64,000 nucleotides of DNA from Sphingobacteriales bacterium (lineage in GTDB: Bacteria; Bacteroidota; Bacteroidia; Chitinophagales; JADIYW01). This document shows, piece after piece, positions 60,945-64,000 of the stretch (positions are counted from its first letter, which is position 1; each line of letters begins with the position of its first letter). Both the position numbers and the translations under genes were made by a program. The DNA lies in the NCBI GenBank assembly GCA_016699615.1, contig CP064984.1, forward strand, positions 1-64,000, written 5' to 3'. Below the pieces are notes generated by a model that worked only from the letters and a program-made list of their open reading frames with translations, had not been told where the DNA came from and ran no database searches.

Positions 60945-62069
60945 TTAAACAATTTCTGACAATCTTTTCAAGATTGGATACCAATGTACATTGCCTTTCT
61001 CAATGCCTAGACGAATAATGACTACTTTTTTAGATTCATTTATGAGCATCGTTTGTCCGTTAAAACCAGCTGCATAATATACATTGCTCAAACTATCATC
61101 TACTGAATAGTACCATGCATTGCAGTATCTTTCTTCTGATTTGCTTCTCATTGCTTCATCATCACATTGATTGAGCCAAGATTTTGGCACTACCTGTTTG
61201 CCATTATACATACCATTGTTGGCAATCATTACACCAAATTTTGCCAAATCTCTAGCAGTAGTATTTAATCCACCATAGTATTTGGGTACTCTTGTAAGTC
61301 GACTATCGACAGTAAAAAAAGAAGAATCTTGCATACCTAATGGTTCCCATATTTTTTCGTATAAATATGTAGTAAAACTCTTATCTTTTAATGCTTTCGT
61401 TATGCAATCTCCTAAAATTTGAGTATCTATAGATTTATACTTAAATACTTTTCCTGGTTTGTATGTAAATTTTGCATTTTCAATGGCAGATTGCAAATCT
61501 CTATTGTAATAAAATCTAACTGTTTGTAATAAATTTCCATATTCATCATAGTTTAATCCAGAAGTCATTTGGCAAAGATATTCTAGCTTAAGACTATCAT
61601 ACAATGGATTTTTTAAATTATCATAAAAAAAGGAAACTGGTAATTGGTTGCTTTCTATTATGCCTTCTTTGATTGCTATACCTAACAAAGCTGTAATAAA
61701 TACTTTTGTAACAGAAAATACTTGGGTAATGTCGCCTTCTTTTACACCATTAAGGTATCTTTCAAAAATGATTTTACCATTTTTTACAATTAGAAATGAT
61801 GTAGTATTTGTGTTTTTTAAAAATATATCTGTATATAAATTTTCTAAATATGTTGAAGAATCTGCCCAAAGTTGTAATTCTGGAATTTGTCTTAATTCTT
61901 TTTTTAATTCTGTTTTTTTTGTTGCTGATGGGATACTTAATGTATTGTAAAACTTACCATCAAATATACTTGGCACACGTAATGAATCATTTAATTTGAA
62001 TACTAATATACTTAGCACAAATACTATTATAACTGTAAATATTTTTAATGCAGTTATTTTTTTATTCAT
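60945..62069 (-). CDS. serine hydrolase, beta-lactamase class C family
   Basis: 374 residues. One N-terminal membrane segment (about 7-25). The catalytic SVTK (SxxK) sits in QVFSVTKVFITALLGIA. YKSIDTQILGDCI gives the Y-x-S/N element and the late GGLNTTARDLAKFG is typical of the family. It is probably a D-aminopeptidase or esterase-like hydrolase rather than a resistance enzyme. The stop region overlaps, out of frame, the start zone of the FKBP gene downstream. Confidence 0.85.
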   Translation of the reverse strand: MNKKITALKIFTVIIVFVLSILVFKLNDSLRVPSIFDGKFYNTLSIPSATKKTELKKELRQIPELQLWADSSTYLENLYTDIFLKNTNTTSFLIVKNGKIIFERYLNGVKEGDITQVFSVTKVFITALLGIAIKEGIIESNQLPVSFFYDNLKNPLYDSLKLEYLCQMTSGLNYDEYGNLLQTVRFYYNRDLQSAIENAKFTYKPGKVFKYKSIDTQILGDCITKALKDKSFTTYLYEKIWEPLGMQDSSFFTVDSRLTRVPKYYGGLNTTARDLAKFGVMIANNGMYNGKQVVPKSWLNQCDDEAMRSKSEERYCNAWYYSVDDSLSNVYYAAGFNGQTMLINESKKVVIIRLGIEKGNVHWYPILKRLSEIV

Positions 62070-62826
62070 TATTTATCTAATTTGATATTTATATTATAAG
62101 CAAAGCCAAGATTAAAATAGATATTGTTTAATGTAGTCTTTTGGTATGTTTCTCTATTATAGATATTGCTATAACCTTTGTATTTGTATTTATAGAAATC
62201 ATAATCTACACCAACAGAAAAACCAAACTTATTTTTTATTAAATATCTAAACTTACAATCTAATCCAAGATAGATTTTCTTTCCTTTAGAATCAAAATAT
62301 TCATCAGCAGTGTATCCACCAATTCTGAATGTTGGCATGATGTGCAAGTTTTTATTTTTAAGAAACTCAAATGAATATCCTATTGATGTTGCAATGACAA
62401 AGAAAAAAGAATTTTGCTTTGACAATAAACTTGTACCTTGTCTTTTGTAATTTTTTATAGAAAAAAACTGATAATGGATTCCATTATATAAATTCTTCCA
62501 AAAATTGGCTTGTAATGAAATTTGTAAATTTGATGCACTGTAATTTTTCTTAAGTTACGTTTGTCATCATATTCTATAAATTCAGTAAGGTTAATCCCAC
62601 CAAATGTATCTAATTTGATTTTGTATTCACCGCTGTACAAATCATTCTGTATCATTGTAGGAATGGCATAAGTATAATTCATGCCAAATAAAATTCTAAC
62701 TTTTTCTGGGTTAAATTTCTTAGTTTTTATTTTTAAATTTTCAGCCAATGATGCACTATCTACATTTTGAGCATAAAAATGAAAAAAAGAGAATAAAAAT
62801 ACTACTGAAATTATACTTCGAAACAT
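62069..62826 (-). CDS. outer-membrane beta-barrel protein, one-base frameshift
   Basis: From the ATG at 62826 (MFRSIISVVFLFSFFHFYAQ signal) the frame reads to NLRKI and then drifts to a stop at 62455. Adding one A to the A5 run at 62544-62548 (T on plus) gives NLRKNYSASNLQISLQANFW and then runs through KRQGTSLLSKQNSFFFVIAT to the stop at 62069. Alternating strands (YHYQFFSIKNY, FGFSVGVDYDFYKYKY, NIYFNLGFAYNINIKL) indicate a small barrel. Family not recognised. Its stop overlaps the serine hydrolase start by one base. Confidence 0.72.
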
Positions 62827-62891
62827 TTCGTAAATATAATTAATCCCAATCAATTGATTGGGATTAATTAATTAAATATTCATTGAATTAT

Positions 62892-64000
62892 TTATTCTTT
62901 AACGAACTTAGCTTGATGATTTTGTTGTTGTTCTTTATCTAGTAAATTTAAGATATACATACCTTTTGCAAACTGCATAGCATCAATTTGTATGATATTC
63001 ATACCTCTTTCTACTTTCTTAGCCTCGTTTATCATATTTCTGCCAGTTACATCAAATACATTCAAGTCTAATTCAGTTGCTCTACTTGCTTGGTATTGAA
63101 TATTCAATAAACCATTAGTTGGATTAGGATATATTTTCACTATACCATCATTAATTGCAGTATTGTTCTCTCCTAATTTGATATTAATAATCTCTGAATA
63201 TTTGAATGTACCATCTGTATCGTACATTTTCAATCTATAGTAATTATCTCCAACTTGTGGATTTTCATCATTGAATGTATAATCAACTGGAATATTACTA
63301 TTTCCAGCAGCTAATTTTTCTCCTATATATTCAAAATTGGTAGCATCATAAGATTTTTCAATTTCAAATTTCAAAGAGTTAATTTCAGATGCTGTTGTCC
63401 AATTCAATACATTGACTTCACCATCATTATAACCTGTAAATGATAATAATTCAATTGGCAATATAGTTGTTGGCGATGTTCCTTTTACAAACAATATTTG
63501 TCCTGCAGATGCACAACTTGCTTCATTTTCATCACTAATGATTTGTACTACATATTTTGTACATCTAGGTAATATATATGTTTGATTAAAGTTAGTTGCC
63601 GTAGTACCACCTAATACTTCCTCAAATACTGCACAATTCACAATTACTTCTTGATAATCTGGTGTACATGGTGTATTATCTTGCATCATTGACATTGCTG
63701 TTTTTCCGCAACCTAAATTTGTTAATGAGAATATCATTTGAACAGTATCAACTGGTGTACCATCACAATCTGTATTGAATGTAAAATAATTCACAGAGTT
63801 ATTTGCTTCTGACAAACAATCATAATATATAGGATTATAGTCTGTACCATTGGTATTCATATTCCAACATTGTGGTTGGTCATAACCAATACTTGATGAT
63901 GTACTACAAGGTAGTTTTGCAGGACAATCTACAGATAAGCAGAAACCAAATGTTACATCATTTGGGTTAGTTGGTGCATCTGCATTAAATACTTGTAAAT
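62892..64000 (-). CDS. T9SS cargo protein, 5' end beyond the window
   Basis: The frame is open to the right edge, so the ATG at 63860 is not the true start. The visible part is Cys-rich at its N-terminal side (FCLSVDCPAKLPCS, QPQCWNMN, YYDCLSEANN, CDGTP). A domain typical of Bacteroidota surface proteins follows: LPIELLSFTGYNDGEVNVLNWTTASEINS, YFEIEKSYD-like FEIEKSYDATNF and YRLKMYDTDGTFKYSEI. The end is a type A sorting domain (VKIYPNPTNGLLNIQYQ ... KGMYILNLLDKE). Secreted or surface-attached through T9SS. Confidence 0.85.
   Translation of the reverse strand, partial: LQVFNADAPTNPNDVTFGFCLSVDCPAKLPCSTSSSIGYDQPQCWNMNTNGTDYNPIYYDCLSEANNSVNYFTFNTDCDGTPVDTVQMIFSLTNLGCGKTAMSMMQDNTPCTPDYQEVIVNCAVFEEVLGGTTATNFNQTYILPRCTKYVVQIISDENEASCASAGQILFVKGTSPTTILPIELLSFTGYNDGEVNVLNWTTASEINSLKFEIEKSYDATNFEYIGEKLAAGNSNIPVDYTFNDENPQVGDNYYRLKMYDTDGTFKYSEIINIKLGENNTAINDGIVKIYPNPTNGLLNIQYQASRATELDLNVFDVTGRNMINEAKKVERGMNIIQIDAMQFAKGMYILNLLDKEQQQNHQAKFVKE

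Overview
The window is AT-rich chromosomal DNA from a member of the Bacteroidota. Four things support this. Several secreted proteins carry type IX secretion (T9SS) C-terminal sorting domains. Promoters have the Bacteroidetes form TTTG-N17-19-TAnnTTTG. There is a BshB1-type bacillithiol gene. DUF5103, DUF1571 and LuxC-like/ferredoxin pairs, which are typical of the phylum, are present. I cannot place it below phylum from sequence alone. No rRNA, CRISPR array or prophage was seen.

Layout. 1-2960: repeat-rich, gene-poor stretch with two lipoprotein genes and several palindromic repeats, two of them shared between 590-800 and 2220-2392. 3010-9818 (minus): arginine genes argE, argB and argH, a LysM-containing LolA-like protein, an acyl-CoA dehydrogenase and a YebC regulator. 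9917-12300: a TonB-C domain protein coupled to bshB1, an IS256-type element, and a candidate structured RNA. 12418-19005: a STELLO-type and a GT2 glycosyltransferase, DgkA, QueE, DUF5103 and a large LRR/T9SS protein. 19138-38252 (minus): carA, then one nearly uninterrupted str-S10-spc-alpha ribosomal supercluster (rpsL to rplQ, with fusA, secY, map, infA and rpoA), led by a well-formed promoter at about 38300.

38561-64000: der; a secreted barnase-like RNase with its barstar inhibitor; fructose-6-phosphate aldolase; an S41 C-terminal protease followed by a fragment of a penicillin-binding protein; acyl-CoA reductase and a ferredoxin; an N-acetylglucosamine kinase-like protein; an M23 peptidase and FtsB/DivIC; a DUF2779 nuclease; rpiB, era and initiator tRNA-fMet; a transporter; class I aldolase, lipoprotein, queG and trpF in one compact run; two FKBP isomerases and a serine hydrolase; and an outer-membrane protein. 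A T9SS cargo gene runs off the right edge.

The most important caution is that at least nine reading-frame breaks occur in genes that should be intact, including the essential rpsN and rplF. Most are one-base changes in A/T runs. They look like assembly or sequencing indels more than true decay, so pseudogene calls here should be tested against reads. The most interesting biological leads are the pseudoknotted RNA candidate at 12190-12300, the barnase/barstar pair, the PBP1A remnant, -7 boxes lying 4 nt from the start codons of der and ctp, and the LysM inserted in a DUF1571 protein.
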